This document shows, in pieces, positions 24,439-34,453 of a stretch of 64,000 nt of DNA. The position numbers and the translations under genes were made by a program. The first letter of the stretch is position 1, and each line of letters starts with the position of its first letter. The notes beneath the pieces were generated by a model. The model did not search any database. It saw nothing but the letters and a program-made list of their open reading frames with translations, and was not told the DNA's origin. Source of the DNA: Mitsuaria sp. PDC51 (GTDB taxonomy: Bacteria; Pseudomonadota; Gammaproteobacteria; Burkholderiales; Burkholderiaceae_C); assembly GCF_900113225.1 (NCBI RefSeq), contig NZ_FOZE01000002.1, positions 1,550,001-1,614,000 of the forward strand. Direction: 5' to 3'.

Positions 24439-26586
24439 ATGAAGAAGACGACCGTCCGTTCCGTTCCCCGCCTGTGCCGCCCCAGCCGGCTGGGCCGGAC
24501 CCTGATGAGCCTGGCCGCGATCGCGGCGCTGAGCGCCTGCAACACCAAGGACAACGACGGCTACGACATCCCGGTCGTCGTCCAACCGACGCAGGGTCGG
24601 CTCGTCGATGCGCCGGTGGAGGGCGTCAGCTACCAGGCCGCGCCGTCGGCGATCTCCGGCAAGACCGGCGCGAACGGCGTCTTCACCTGCAAGGCGGGCG
24701 ACACGGTGAGCTTCAGCGTCGGCGGCGTCATCGTGGGCAGCGCCGCCTGCGCGGCAACCGTCGCCGCGGCGGACCTCGCCGGGACCAGCACGCTCAGCGA
24801 CGTCAAGCTGCAGAACCGCCTCGTCTTCCTGCAGGCGCTGGACGAGGACGACGATCCCACCAACGGCATCCGCATCACGGCCGCGGTGCACGACGCGCTG
24901 ACCAAGGCGCTGGACTTCAACCTGGCCGCGGCCGACTTCGACAAGGCCTTCGCCGCGCTGCTGCCGGCCGGGCAGAACGACGTCTACGGCCAGCCCTACG
25001 CCGGCCGCGCGATGAGCGCCAGCCGCCGCGCCGCCGCGGTCGACCACTACGAATCGACGATGGCCACGCTGCTCGGCAAGACCGAGACCAGCAGCGCCAC
25101 CCAGGACAGCGCCGGCGGCGCCGTCGCGATCACCAAGTTCCAGATCCGCGCCGCCGACAACCAGTACGTGCCCTACGAGGGCAGCAACGCCGACGCGAAG
25201 AAGGACTTCCCCAAGGGCTTCTATCCGGCGGTCGGCTCGGGCCTGGCCTACAAGGGCAGGAACGCCGACGGCGCGCTGGAGTTCTGGGGCATCACCGACC
25301 GCGGCCCCAACGGCGACAGCCCGAGCGCGCCGCGCCCGGACACCGGCGCGGTCGTGACGACCAAGATGTTCCCCGCGCCAAGCTTCGCGCCGTCGATCGG
25401 CGTGATCACGCTGGGCAAGGACGGCGCCGTCATCGCCAGCCTGAATCCGCTGAAGAACCCGGATGGCTCGAAGGTCACCGGCCGCCCGCTGCCCTTCGGC
25501 GCCGTCGGCAACAGCGCCGAGGTGCCGCTGGCCGACACCCTGAAGTTCGACCAGACCAAGGGCAACTTCGACGCGAACGGCCTGGACAGCGAGACGCTGG
25601 TCCACGACGCCGCCAACAAGGTGTTCTGGACCTCGGACGAGTACGGCCCCTTCATCGTGAAGATCGACGCGGCCAGCTTCCAGGTCGTCAAGCGCTACGC
25701 GCCCGGCACGACCGCCGGCAGCCTGCCCGAGGTGCTGAAGCATCGCCGTCCCAACCGCGGCATGGAGGGCCTGACGATGGACGCGGCGACCGGCCGGCTG
25801 CATGGCTTCCTGCAGAGCCCGATCGATCCGGTGGACGCCGCCGGCAAGAGCATCGAGGTCGTCGACAGCGCCGACATGGACCAGGACGGCAAGACCACCG
25901 ACAAGGTCAAGGTGCGCGACTTCGCCCAGTTCGCGCGCTGGATCGAGTTCGATCCCAAGACCGAGACCTCGCGGCTCTACGCCTATCCGCTCAGCTACCC
26001 GCTCGCCGCCAAGGGCGAGAAGTGGGACCGCAACCGCACCGGCAGCGCCAAGCTCGGCGACCTGGTCTCGCTGGGCAACGGCAGGTTCATCGTCATCGAG
26101 CAGGGCGCCGACTCGACCGGCGCGGTGCGCAACTTCCTGATGCTGGTGGAGCTGCCGGCCGCGGCGACCGACATCGCCGCCATCGGGACCGAGCTCGAGC
26201 GCAACAGCATCGATGGCGTGACCGCCTCGGCGGTGACCTGGGCCAAGGTCGTGAAGCTGAAGAAGACGGTGCTGCTGGACCTGAACGCCGCCGGCTGGAA
26301 GGCCGAGAAGGCCGAGGGCCTGGCGGTCGTCGACGGCAACACGCTGGCGCTGATCAACGACAACGACTTCGGCCTGAAGTCGACGCTGGTGGACGCGAAG
26401 GGCAAGCCGCTGGCCGGCGATCCGACCGAGTGCAGCGTCGACGCCAACGGCGTGATCGTCCAGGACGGCAGCTGCGCGGCCGGCGCGGTCACCGCGCGCG
26501 TGACCCGCGGCAACGAGGTCGACCGCCTCACCCACCTGTGGCTGTTCAAGTTCCCGAAGGCGCTGAGCAGCTACGTGGCACCCTGA
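24439..26586 (+). CDS. Esterase-like/phytase-like domain lipoprotein
   Basis: A 715-residue envelope protein with lipobox LSAC (cysteine 34). After a carboxypeptidase-regulatory-like segment (VDAPVEGVSYQAAPSAISGK, about 55-100) comes a large beta-propeller-type region resembling the esterase-like activity of phytase family: FWGITDRGPNGDSP, LDSETLVHDAANKVFWTSDE, RRPNRGMEGLTMD and EGLAVVDGNTLALINDNDFG. Members may hydrolyse phosphate esters in the periplasm or at the outer membrane. It stands alone between two transcription units. The catalytic role is from family resemblance only. Confidence 0.8.
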   Translation: MKKTTVRSVPRLCRPSRLGRTLMSLAAIAALSACNTKDNDGYDIPVVVQPTQGRLVDAPVEGVSYQAAPSAISGKTGANGVFTCKAGDTVSFSVGGVIVGSAACAATVAAADLAGTSTLSDVKLQNRLVFLQALDEDDDPTNGIRITAAVHDALTKALDFNLAAADFDKAFAALLPAGQNDVYGQPYAGRAMSASRRAAAVDHYESTMATLLGKTETSSATQDSAGGAVAITKFQIRAADNQYVPYEGSNADAKKDFPKGFYPAVGSGLAYKGRNADGALEFWGITDRGPNGDSPSAPRPDTGAVVTTKMFPAPSFAPSIGVITLGKDGAVIASLNPLKNPDGSKVTGRPLPFGAVGNSAEVPLADTLKFDQTKGNFDANGLDSETLVHDAANKVFWTSDEYGPFIVKIDAASFQVVKRYAPGTTAGSLPEVLKHRRPNRGMEGLTMDAATGRLHGFLQSPIDPVDAAGKSIEVVDSADMDQDGKTTDKVKVRDFAQFARWIEFDPKTETSRLYAYPLSYPLAAKGEKWDRNRTGSAKLGDLVSLGNGRFIVIEQGADSTGAVRNFLMLVELPAAATDIAAIGTELERNSIDGVTASAVTWAKVVKLKKTVLLDLNAAGWKAEKAEGLAVVDGNTLALINDNDFGLKSTLVDAKGKPLAGDPTECSVDANGVIVQDGSCAAGAVTARVTRGNEVDRLTHLWLFKFPKALSSYVAP

Positions 26587-26702
26587 CCGGCCGGCGGCCC
26601 GGCCCTTGGCGGTCGGGTCTACCCGAGGTGTCCTCCGGCACCTCGGCGGCCGCGGGACGCTGACGGAGAATGCCCGCCAGCAAGAACTCCAGGCTGTCGC
26701 GC

Positions 26703-28826
26703 ATGACCCGTCACCCCCTCGCCCGCACCACGGCGGCCGCGCTTGTCGCGGCCGTTTCCCTTGGCGCCGCCCCCTTCGCCCAGGCCGCGACGCCCGCGCC
26801 CGGCGCGGCCGCGTCCGCACCCGCCGCCGCGCCCGAAGCGCCGCTCGACCAGCTGCCCTACACGCCCAGCCTGGACACCGCGGCGATGGATCGCAACGCC
26901 GATCCCTGCGACGACCTCTACCAGTACGCCTGCGGCGGCTGGATGGCGGCCAACCCGATCCCGCCGGACCAGGCGCGCTGGTCGGTCTACGCCAAGATGG
27001 CCAACGAGAACCAGCGTTATCTCTGGGGCATCCTGGACAAGCTCTCGGCCGCCGATCCGGCGCGCAGCGCCAACCAGGCGCGCATGGGCGACTACTTCGC
27101 CGCCTGCATGGACGAAGCGGCGGCCGAGCGCCACGCGCTGGCGCCGCTGCGGCCGCTGCTGTCGCGCATCGACGCGCTGAAGGACCGCCGCGATCTGCCG
27201 GCCCTGCTGGCCGCGCTGCACCTGGCGACCAACAACGAGCGCGTGCTGTTCCACTTCAGCTCGGGCCAGGACATGGCCGACTCGACGCGGGTCATCGCCT
27301 TCGCCTACGCCGGTGGGCTGAGCCTCCCGGACCGCGAGTACTACTTCAAGGCCGACGAGAAATCCCGCACCCTGCGGGACCAATTCATCGCGCACGTCGC
27401 GCGCAGCTTCGAGCTGCTCGGCGACGCGCCCGAGGCGGCGCGCACGCAGGCCAGGCAGGTGATGGCCCTGGAGACCGCGCTGGCGCGCGCCTCGCTGAGC
27501 CGCGTCGACAAGCGCGATCCCTACAAGGGCTTCCACCCGATGAAGGCGGCCGGGCTGCAGGCGCTCACGCCGGGCTTCGACTGGACGGCCTACCAGCGCG
27601 CGCTGGGCCTGGACCCGCAGGCGGCCTACAACGTGACCGAGCCGGCCTTCTTCAAGGCCATGGCCAGGGAGCTGCGCCAGCGCGACCTGGCGCAGTGGCG
27701 CCATTACCTGCGCTGGCAGCTGGTCAGCAGCCAGGCGCCGACGCTCTCCGGCGCCGCGGTGCAGGGCAACTTCGAGTTCTTCGGCCAGACGCTGCAGGGC
27801 GTGCCGCAGAACAAGGCGCGCTGGAAGCGCTGCGTCGAGCTGGTCGACGCGCAGCTCGGGGAGGCGCTGGGCCAGGAGTTCGTCGCCCGCAACTTCAGTC
27901 CCGACCTGAAGGACAAGACGCTGACGATGACCAAGCAGATCGAGGACGCGATGGCCGCGCGCATCCGGTCGCTGAGCTGGATGAGCGAGACCACGAAGCA
28001 GCGCGCCCAGGAGAAGCTGCATGCGATCGTCAACAAGGTCGGTTATCCGGACCGCTGGCGCGACTACGGCGCGCTGACTGTCGCGCGGGACGACTTCGCC
28101 GGCAACGTGATGCGGGGCAATGCCTTCGAGCTCCAGCGCCAGCTGGCCAAGATCGGCAAGCCGCTGGACCGTGGCGAATGGGGCATGACGCCGCAGACAG
28201 TCAACGCGTATTACGACGCGCAGATGAACGACATCAACTTCCCGGCCGGCGTGCTGCAGCCGCCGCTGTTCGACCCCAAGCTGGACGACGCGCCTAACTA
28301 CGGCAACACCGGCGGGACCATCGGCCATGAGTTGATCCACGGCTTCGACGACGAGGGCCGGCAGTTCGATGCCAAGGGCAATCTGCGCGACTGGTGGACG
28401 AAGAAGGACGGCAAGGCCTTCGAGCAGCGTGCCGCCTGCGTGACGAAGCAGTACGCGCAGTACGTGGTCGTCGACGACATCCGCATCAACAGCAAGCTGA
28501 CGTTGGGCGAGGACCTGGCCGACCTGGGCGGCCTGGTGCTGGCGCATGCGGCCTGGAAGGCGCAGATCGCGGACATGTCGCCGCCGCCGGCGGACCGCGA
28601 CGGCCTGACGCCGGAGCAGCGCTTCTTCGTCGGCTTCGCGCAGTGGGACTGCAGCCACGCGCGGCCGGAGTACGCGCGCGTGCATGCGTTGACCGACCCG
28701 CATTCGCCGGGGCGCTACCGGATCAACGGGGTCGCGGTGAACATGCCCGAGTTCGAACGGGCCTTCCACTGCAAGCCGGGCCAGAAGATGGTCAAGCCCG
28801 ACGCCGAGCGCTGCCGCATCTGGTGA
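26703..28826 (+). CDS. Exported M13-family (neprilysin-like) zinc metallopeptidase
   Basis: An endopeptidase of 707 residues acting on short peptides outside the cytoplasm. The N-terminus MTRHPLARTTAAALVAAVSL is a signal peptide ending near AQA; an in-frame ATG at 26670 would lengthen the n-region by 11 residues and has a ribosome-binding site placed too close. The zinc motif HELIH is at 542-546 in GGTIGHELIHGFDDEG, the third ligand lies in GEDLADLGG, and NAYYDAQMNDINFPAGVL is the usual substrate-binding block. The C-terminal CRIW is typical of M13. It is the second exported metallopeptidase in the window, after the M3 enzyme. Confidence 0.92.
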   Translation: MTRHPLARTTAAALVAAVSLGAAPFAQAATPAPGAAASAPAAAPEAPLDQLPYTPSLDTAAMDRNADPCDDLYQYACGGWMAANPIPPDQARWSVYAKMANENQRYLWGILDKLSAADPARSANQARMGDYFAACMDEAAAERHALAPLRPLLSRIDALKDRRDLPALLAALHLATNNERVLFHFSSGQDMADSTRVIAFAYAGGLSLPDREYYFKADEKSRTLRDQFIAHVARSFELLGDAPEAARTQARQVMALETALARASLSRVDKRDPYKGFHPMKAAGLQALTPGFDWTAYQRALGLDPQAAYNVTEPAFFKAMARELRQRDLAQWRHYLRWQLVSSQAPTLSGAAVQGNFEFFGQTLQGVPQNKARWKRCVELVDAQLGEALGQEFVARNFSPDLKDKTLTMTKQIEDAMAARIRSLSWMSETTKQRAQEKLHAIVNKVGYPDRWRDYGALTVARDDFAGNVMRGNAFELQRQLAKIGKPLDRGEWGMTPQTVNAYYDAQMNDINFPAGVLQPPLFDPKLDDAPNYGNTGGTIGHELIHGFDDEGRQFDAKGNLRDWWTKKDGKAFEQRAACVTKQYAQYVVVDDIRINSKLTLGEDLADLGGLVLAHAAWKAQIADMSPPPADRDGLTPEQRFFVGFAQWDCSHARPEYARVHALTDPHSPGRYRINGVAVNMPEFERAFHCKPGQKMVKPDAERCRIW

Positions 28827-28941
28827 CGCGGCCCGGCCGGCCTCGCGGCGCGAGGGCCCGCCGACCCGGGCCGCTGACATCGATGGTCGGCCGCGGCTGC
28901 CAGGCGGCGCCGCGGATCCTGCGAATCAGCCGATCGGCAGA

Positions 28942-29304
28942 TCAACCGATCAGCAGGTCCTCGGCCGTCTTGCCGGCGGCCAGCGCGTCCTTGAACCAGG
29001 TGGGCCGCTTGCCGACGCCGGTCCAGGTGCGACCGGCGCCATCGTGGTACTTCGGCGTGCCGGCGCCGCGCGGCGCCTTGCGCTTGGCGGTGGTGGCCGC
29101 GCGGGCGGGTTTCGCGGCGGCCTTGCGGCCGGCGCGCGGACGCTGCAGGGTCGCGCCGAACAGTTCCTCGGGGGTCAGGCCGTAGTGATCGATGGCCTCG
29201 CGGATCCGCGCGACCACGCCGGAGATTTCCTTCGCGCGCAGCGCCTCGGCTTCTTTCTGAAGTTTCTCGATCTGACTCAGGACTTGTTTCAAGGATTTCG
29301 CCAT
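28942..29304 (-). CDS. H-NS family nucleoid-associated protein
   Basis: A 120-residue DNA-binding protein. Residues 1-60 form the oligomerisation coiled coil (SLKQVLSQIEKLQKEAEALR), followed by a basic alanine/lysine linker (60-90) and the C-terminal DNA-binding motif TPKYHDGAGRTWTGVGKRP with WFKDALAAGK. Burkholderiales often carry several H-NS paralogs that silence AT-rich or acquired DNA. GGAG lies about seven bases before the ATG at 29304. It is divergent from a GntR-type gene; the 320-base gap between them holds both promoters and the GntR operator. Confidence 0.92.
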   Translation of the reverse strand: MAKSLKQVLSQIEKLQKEAEALRAKEISGVVARIREAIDHYGLTPEELFGATLQRPRAGRKAAAKPARAATTAKRKAPRGAGTPKYHDGAGRTWTGVGKRPTWFKDALAAGKTAEDLLIG

Positions 29305-29582
29305 TCGGCTGACTCCATTCGGGGTGAATTGACCTGGGCATCTGCCTCTGTGTCGCTGACCTCCCGGGCGCGACTGTAGCGCCCTGCGAGCGAGCGATGC
29401 GGAAACGACACAGCCTGTCCCATTGACACGGGGTGACTCGACTGATTCCAGTAGGGCGCAGGGCGACATATATGTCGATTGCGCAGTCCATGCCGGGACG
29501 AGACATCGGTTCATTGCGCTTCGGCAAGAACGCGGGCGGCGACGCGATTCGCCGGGAATGGACAGGGAGCGCGCTCCTTAGA

Positions 29583-29599
29583 GTGAATCGTTCATTCAC
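29583..29599. promoter_or_regulatory. Probable GntR operator overlapping a -10 element
   Basis: GTGAAT (29583-29588) and ATTCAC (29594-29599) are perfect inverse copies around CGTTC, 26 bases before the GntR start. The -10-like TAGAGT (29579-29584) overlaps the left arm, so a bound repressor would block transcription start. Autorepression is inferred. Confidence 0.6.
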
Positions 29600-29624
29600 C
29601 GCAATTGCTGGACGGAGTGCCGCG

Positions 29625-30371
29625 ATGGTTCGATCCACACACCCGATCAATGCGCCGACCTACCTGCGCCTGCGCGACCAGATCCGCGCCGACATCGAGG
29701 ACGGCTGCTGGCGCCTGGGCCAGCACCTGACGCTGCACGAGCTGAGCGCGCATTACCAGGTCAGCAACGTGCCGGTGCGGGAGGCGCTGCTGCAACTGCA
29801 GGGGGACGGCATGGTGGACATGCGGATGAACAAGGGCGCGGTGGTGCGGGCGGTGGACGCGCGCTTCATCGAGGAGTATTTCGACGTACGCGAAGCGCTG
29901 CACACGATGCTGCTGGCCCAGGCCTGCGGGCGGCCCGAGGCCCGCGAGGCGGCGCAGGGGCCGCAGATCGAGGCGCTCGTGCGCGCGGTGGAGGAGGCCG
30001 CCCGGGATGGCCGTGCTCAGGAGCTGCTGGCGGCCGATGAGACGCTGCAGGAGGAACTCGCGCGCTGGGGCGGCAATGCGCAGGCGCTGGGGATGCAGGC
30101 CTCGCGCGGGCGGCTGCTGGAGGCGGTCCGGCGCTCGCGCATGGCCTTGTGGGCGTCGGAGCTGGACGTGTTGGCTGTCCAGGACCGGGCGATGGTGGAG
30201 GCGATCCGGCAGGCCGACCCAACCACCGCGGGCGAGGCGATGCGCCGCCATGTCGCGGCCGCGCGGACCTACATGCTGCGCCTGCTGCGGCTACCCGAGC
30301 TGCCGGCGCGGGTCGAGGGCGCGTCGTTCGCGCCGGGTTCGACCTCGAGTGAGGCGCCGGACGCCGACTGA
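29625..30371 (+). CDS. GntR-family (FCD type) transcriptional regulator
   Basis: A 248-residue regulator. The winged helix-turn-helix occupies 1-75 (TYLRLRDQIRADIEDGCWRL, HLTLHELSAHYQVSNVPVRE, GDGMVDMRMNKGAVV), followed by an all-helical effector domain with FIEEYFDVREALHTMLL and a metal-ligand-like histidine in AMRRHVAAARTYML, the FCD pattern. The ATG at 29625 has GGAG ten bases upstream and directly begins the folded domain. A near-perfect operator lies just before it. FCD regulators usually control organic-acid or amino-acid catabolism; no catabolic gene is adjacent. Confidence 0.88.
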   Translation: MVRSTHPINAPTYLRLRDQIRADIEDGCWRLGQHLTLHELSAHYQVSNVPVREALLQLQGDGMVDMRMNKGAVVRAVDARFIEEYFDVREALHTMLLAQACGRPEAREAAQGPQIEALVRAVEEAARDGRAQELLAADETLQEELARWGGNAQALGMQASRGRLLEAVRRSRMALWASELDVLAVQDRAMVEAIRQADPTTAGEAMRRHVAAARTYMLRLLRLPELPARVEGASFAPGSTSSEAPDAD

Positions 30372-30443
30372 GCGGTCTCGATCGGAGGTCGCGCCGACCG
30401 CGGCAGTCCACCATTCTGCGCGGCGCCGTTCACGGGGCGCCGT

Positions 30444-30911
30444 TCACAGGGGCAGGGAGCTCGCCTTCAGGCAGCGCAGCACGAAGCTGGACTTGCTGTG
30501 GCGCACGCCGGGGATCTTGTAGAGCTTCTCGCGCAGCAGGCGTTCGTAGTCGCGGGTGTCGCGCACGGACAGGCGCAGCACGTAGTCGTAATCGCCGGAG
30601 ACCAGGTAGGCATCGATGACCTCGGGGATGGCCTCGAGGTGGCGGGCGAATTCCGCCATCGCCGCGTCGGTGTGCTTGTTCAGGGTGAGCTGCACGATCA
30701 GCTGCTCGGGCCGCCCGATCTTCTCGGCGTTCACCTTGACGGTGTAACCCTCGATCACGCCGGATTCCTCCAGCCGCTTGATGCGCGTCCAGCAGGGCGA
30801 GGTGGTCAGGCCGACCTCCTCGCTGACCTCCTGCAGGCTGGCGCGAGCGTTGCGCTGCAGCGCGCGCAGGATGGCGCGGTCGAACTTGTCGAGCTTGATT
30901 TGCTGATCCAT
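30444..30911 (-). CDS. Lrp/AsnC-family transcriptional regulator
   Basis: A 155-residue regulator with the N-terminal helix-turn-helix ([20 protein letters not shown], then [19 protein letters not shown]) and C-terminal effector/oligomerisation domain ([29 protein letters not shown]). It is close to Lrp itself in plan. It is divergent from, and 89 bases away from, the acetolactate synthase gene, a classic target of Lrp-type control of branched-chain amino-acid synthesis. Regulation of that gene, and autoregulation, are likely but inferred. Confidence 0.92.
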   Translation of the reverse strand: MDQQIKLDKFDRAILRALQRNARASLQEVSEEVGLTTSPCWTRIKRLEESGVIEGYTVKVNAEKIGRPEQLIVQLTLNKHTDAAMAEFARHLEAIPEVIDAYLVSGDYDYVLRLSVRDTRDYERLLREKLYKIPGVRHSKSSFVLRCLKASSLPL

Positions 30912-31000
30912 CGCGCTTTGGAAGGAAGATTTGCTGTGCGGCGAATTCTATGAGGCAAGAACGGCAACCCTTTCCGAGCCAGTGCCGGGACACTGGACGC

Positions 31001-32863
31001 ATGAATGCCAGGTTCGACGGCGCCCAGGTCAGCGCCCGCGGCGCGGTCATCGACGCGCCCTGTTCTCCCTCCTCCCCTTCATCGCCGGCCAGCGCCGGTC
31101 CTGTCGCGCCGCTCGGGAACGCGCCACCGCGCAACGGCGCCCAGACGCTGCTGGACACGCTGGTGGCCTGCGGCGTGGACACCGTGTTCGGTTATCCCGG
31201 CGGCGCGGTGCTGCCGCTGTACGACGCGCTGCACGGCGAGCCGCGCCTGCGCCACATCCTGGTCCGCCACGAACAGGCGGCCGTGCATGCGGCCGAGGGG
31301 TATGCGCGCAGCACCGGCCGGCTGGGCGTCGTGCTGGTGACCTCGGGCCCCGGCATGAGCAACACGACGACGGGCCTGCTGGACGCGCTGTGCGACTCGG
31401 TACCGGTGCTATGCATCAGCGGCCAGGTGAATAGCGCGGCGATCGGCACCGACGCCTTCCAGGAGTGCGATGCGCTGGGCATCTCGCGGCCGGTGACCAA
31501 GTGGAATGCGCAGGCGCGGCCCGGTGGCGACGTCGCGGCGCTGGTGCGCAAGGCCGTCGAGATCGCGCGGGGCGGTCGTCCGGGCCCGGTGCTGCTGGAC
31601 GTGCCGAAGGATGTGCAGCTGGCGCCGGCGCGGCCTGATGAGAGGCTTGATGCCAGGCCCACCGCCCGGACCGCACACGAGCGGCCGCAAGCGGCGGCGC
31701 TGCCCGTCTCGCCCATCGTCGACGTGCGTGCGGTGGAAACGGCCGCGGACTGGATCGCCACCGCGCGCCGGCCGGTGTTCTATGGCGGCGGCGGCCTGAT
31801 CAACGCCGGCGACGAGGCCTGCGCCGCGTTCGCGGCCGCGGTGGCGCTGGCCGGCGCGCCCTGCACGCTGACGCTGATGGGGCTGGGCGCGGTGCCGGCG
31901 TCGTCGCCGCACTGGCTGGGCATGCTGGGCATGCACGGGACGCTGGAGGCCAACCTGGCGATGCATCACGCCGACCTCATCGTCTGCGCCGGCGCGCGCT
32001 TCGACGATCGGGTGACCGGCCGGCTCGATGCCTTCGCGCCCGGCGCGCGCGTGATCCACCTCGACATCGACCCCGCGTCCATCGACAAGGTCCGGCGCGC
32101 CGACCTCGCCCTGTGCGGGGACGCGCGGACGCTGCTGCCGCGCCTGCGCCGCGCGCTGGAGCGACGCCCGATGCCACCGGAGCGCTTGGCCGACTGGTGG
32201 GCGCGGATCCAGGACTGGCGCTCGCGCCGATCGCTGGCCTTCGAGGACACGCCGGAGGTGATCGCGCCGCAGGCGCTGATGGCGCGTCTGCAAGCGCAGC
32301 TCGCCGGCCGGGACGCGATCGTGTCGACGGACGTCGGCCAGCATCAGATGTGGGCGGCGCAGCACCTGGCCTTCGAGCGCCCGCGGCGCTGGCTCACCTC
32401 GGGCGGCGCCGGCACGATGGGCTACGGCCTGCCGGCGGCGATCGGCGCGCAGGTGGCGCATCCGGGGCGGCTGGTCGTGTGCGTCAGCGGCGATGCGTCG
32501 ATCCTGATGAACCTGCAGGAGATGGCCACGGCGCGGCAGCACCGCGCGGGGGTCAAGGTCGTGCTGTGCAACAACGGCCACATGGGCATGGTGCGGCAGT
32601 GGCAGGAGCTGCATCACGGCGAGCGTTACAGCCACAGCTACAACGCCTGCATGCCGGATTTCGTCGCGGTGGCGAAAGGCTTCGGCTGGGAGGCGGCGCG
32701 GGTCACGCGGCGGGATGCGCTCGATGCGGCGCTCGCCGAGTGCCTGGCGAGCGACGGCCCGTATTTCCTCGACGTGGCCGTCGCGCCGGTGGAGAACTGC
32801 TTCCCGATGATTCCGGCGGGGAAGGGGCATCACGAGGTGATGTTGGCGGCCCGGACGCCCTAA
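31001..32863 (+). CDS. ilvB: Acetolactate synthase large subunit
   Basis: A 620-residue ThDP enzyme that makes acetolactate from pyruvate for valine, leucine and isoleucine synthesis. E91 in [16 protein letters not shown] is the glutamate that activates ThDP, and the ThDP/Mg motif runs [19 protein letters not shown] to [10 protein letters not shown]. The FAD-region hallmark [14 protein letters not shown] is present. A 50-residue proline/serine/alanine-rich extension precedes the first domain; the ATG at 31001 is the first good start. No regulatory subunit (ilvN) and no ilvC lie nearby, so this may be a second, Lrp-controlled isozyme. Confidence 0.9.
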   Translation: MNARFDGAQVSARGAVIDAPCSPSSPSSPASAGPVAPLGNAPPRNGAQTLLDTLVACGVDTVFGYPGGAVLPLYDALHGEPRLRHILVRHEQAAVHAAEGYARSTGRLGVVLVTSGPGMSNTTTGLLDALCDSVPVLCISGQVNSAAIGTDAFQECDALGISRPVTKWNAQARPGGDVAALVRKAVEIARGGRPGPVLLDVPKDVQLAPARPDERLDARPTARTAHERPQAAALPVSPIVDVRAVETAADWIATARRPVFYGGGGLINAGDEACAAFAAAVALAGAPCTLTLMGLGAVPASSPHWLGMLGMHGTLEANLAMHHADLIVCAGARFDDRVTGRLDAFAPGARVIHLDIDPASIDKVRRADLALCGDARTLLPRLRRALERRPMPPERLADWWARIQDWRSRRSLAFEDTPEVIAPQALMARLQAQLAGRDAIVSTDVGQHQMWAAQHLAFERPRRWLTSGGAGTMGYGLPAAIGAQVAHPGRLVVCVSGDASILMNLQEMATARQHRAGVKVVLCNNGHMGMVRQWQELHHGERYSHSYNACMPDFVAVAKGFGWEAARVTRRDALDAALAECLASDGPYFLDVAVAPVENCFPMIPAGKGHHEVMLAARTP

Positions 32864-32896
32864 CCCCCGCGGCAACTTGTCATCGACCGTGCGGGA

Positions 32897-33385
32897 TCAA
32901 GTCGCCCATTCCTTGAATCGCCGTTGGCACTCTTCCGAAGGGAATCGGGCACCCGCCGCCAACATGCGATGAAGGGCCGCCGCGAGCGCGCTTTCGTCGA
33001 CAACCGCGTGCGCCAGCAGTTGATCGAGCAGCCACAGCGCGCCGTGCACCGCCATGCCGTCCTTCTGGGCTTGCCTGCGCAGCCGGCCATCGCCGGTCAG
33101 CAAGGGCAAGCCGGACTGCCGCGCCAGGTAATAGCAGGAAACGTCCGCCAGAGAGCTGTTGTTGTGCTCGGCAGTGAGGTGCATGAGGTCCGCCACGGCC
33201 TCGCTGCCAAGTGATTCCACGATCAGACCGCGCCGGGTCAGCTCTTCGTGGGCAAGGTCCTGCAGTTCGTGGAGGACAAAGTCGGTGCTGCAGAAGCGGA
33301 ACGGGAGTCGGAAAAGGACGTCCAGGAGATCAGCGTTCCGGAAATCAATCCAGATGTTGGTATCGCTGACGTAGACCCGCTGCAT
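32897..33385 (-). CDS. PIN-domain protein, probable toxin
   Basis: A 162-residue PIN nuclease-like protein. Acidic residues expected at the metal site are D8 (YVSDTNIWIDF), E40 (FVLHELQDL), D81 (SSLADVSCYYLA) and D99 (LLTGDGRLRRQ), so it looks active. Its ATG follows the stop of the XRE-ImmA gene directly (TGAATG), so the two are translationally coupled. A C-terminal helical tail of about 45 residues (LLDQLLAHAVVDESALAAAL) goes beyond the typical PIN fold. It resembles the DUF3368-like PIN group. A toxin role is inferred from domain and partner. Confidence 0.78.
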   Translation of the reverse strand: MQRVYVSDTNIWIDFRNADLLDVLFRLPFRFCSTDFVLHELQDLAHEELTRRGLIVESLGSEAVADLMHLTAEHNNSSLADVSCYYLARQSGLPLLTGDGRLRRQAQKDGMAVHGALWLLDQLLAHAVVDESALAAALHRMLAAGARFPSEECQRRFKEWAT

Positions 33386-34441
33386 TCATGCTCCCACCGG
33401 CGCTGAGAGGGCGGGCTCGAGCGTGTCCAGCGGACGTTGCAGGAACTCGGCGGCACGGGACGGGGTGAAGAGGCCCTCGGCCAGGCCCCAGAACACGAGC
33501 GACTCGAAACGTCGCGGTTGCTCCGGCAACAGCGCCTCCGGCTCCGCGGTGCGCCAGCCAGCCTGGGAGAACTGGATGACCGCTGCCTTGTAGCCGGCCT
33601 CGTTCAGCAGGCCGAGATCCTTCAGGCGACGAAGGGCCACCTGCATCGAAATCCCGTAGCGCCGCTTTGCATTCAGGAGCTCCGCAGGATGCACGCGTGA
33701 TCGGCGGTGACTGCCGAAGTCGAGCAGCACCTGTGCGCCGGGATAGAGAAACGCGCCGGCGAAGCGATGACAGCATCGCTCCTTGTCGGCTTCGGACATG
33801 TCCTCCGGCAAGGCCATCACCCAGTGGCCGAGCTCATGTGCCGCCGTGAAGCGCATGCGCTCACCTGGCCGCGCGGTATTGAGCGCGATCAGCACATGTT
33901 CGTGATCCTCCGTGGCGGCGCACGCACCGTCGAAGTCATCTTGCGCATCGAGCAGCGCCACCTTGATGCCGCGCTCTTCCAGCAACTGCGTCAGGTTCGC
34001 GATGGCATCGCCGCCGATGCCCCAGTCGCGGCGCAGGCGCTCCGCCGCGCTCTCCGCCGCGTCGAAGGACTCGACCTGAAGGATCTGAGGGGCCGTCGGG
34101 GCGATGCGGACATTGACGGCGTCGAAGCAGCGCTCGAGACCGATATAGCGTTCGAGGTGGTCGCGCATCTGCTCTTCCACCTGTCGCTGCCGGTACTTCG
34201 GCATGCGGGCCAGCTTGCGGAACTCGAGCGGCGACAAGGTCACGGCTTCAGCGCGGAAGAAGTACTCGGGTCGCACGCCCAGAGCTTTGGAGAACTGGAG
34301 CAGGCGCGTCGAATTCGGGATGGCGTCGCCGCGCTCGAACTTGCTCAGTGCTTGCTTGGTGATGTCACCGATGGCCTGGGCCAGTGCGTCAAGGCTGAGC
34401 CCTTTCAAGACGCGGGCCCGCCGGAGTCGGTCGTGGATCAT
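33386..34441 (-). CDS. XRE-HTH / ImmA-IrrE zinc peptidase fusion, probable antitoxin-regulator
   Basis: A 351-residue two-domain protein. Residues 1-65 are a Cro/C1-type helix-turn-helix (LDALAQAIGDITKQALSKFE); the ImmA/IrrE domain has its zinc motif HELGH at 202-206 in RFTAAHELGHWVMA and the following RFAGAFLYPG segment with a likely third ligand in CCHRFAGAF. In ICEBs1 and Deinococcus such peptidases cleave a repressor. Here the protein is coupled to a PIN gene, so it may repress the operon and be removed or act by proteolysis. It is the upstream gene, as antitoxins usually are. Confidence 0.85.
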   Translation of the reverse strand: MIHDRLRRARVLKGLSLDALAQAIGDITKQALSKFERGDAIPNSTRLLQFSKALGVRPEYFFRAEAVTLSPLEFRKLARMPKYRQRQVEEQMRDHLERYIGLERCFDAVNVRIAPTAPQILQVESFDAAESAAERLRRDWGIGGDAIANLTQLLEERGIKVALLDAQDDFDGACAATEDHEHVLIALNTARPGERMRFTAAHELGHWVMALPEDMSEADKERCCHRFAGAFLYPGAQVLLDFGSHRRSRVHPAELLNAKRRYGISMQVALRRLKDLGLLNEAGYKAAVIQFSQAGWRTAEPEALLPEQPRRFESLVFWGLAEGLFTPSRAAEFLQRPLDTLEPALSAPVGA

Positions 34442-34453
34442 CGCGTGCTCCTA

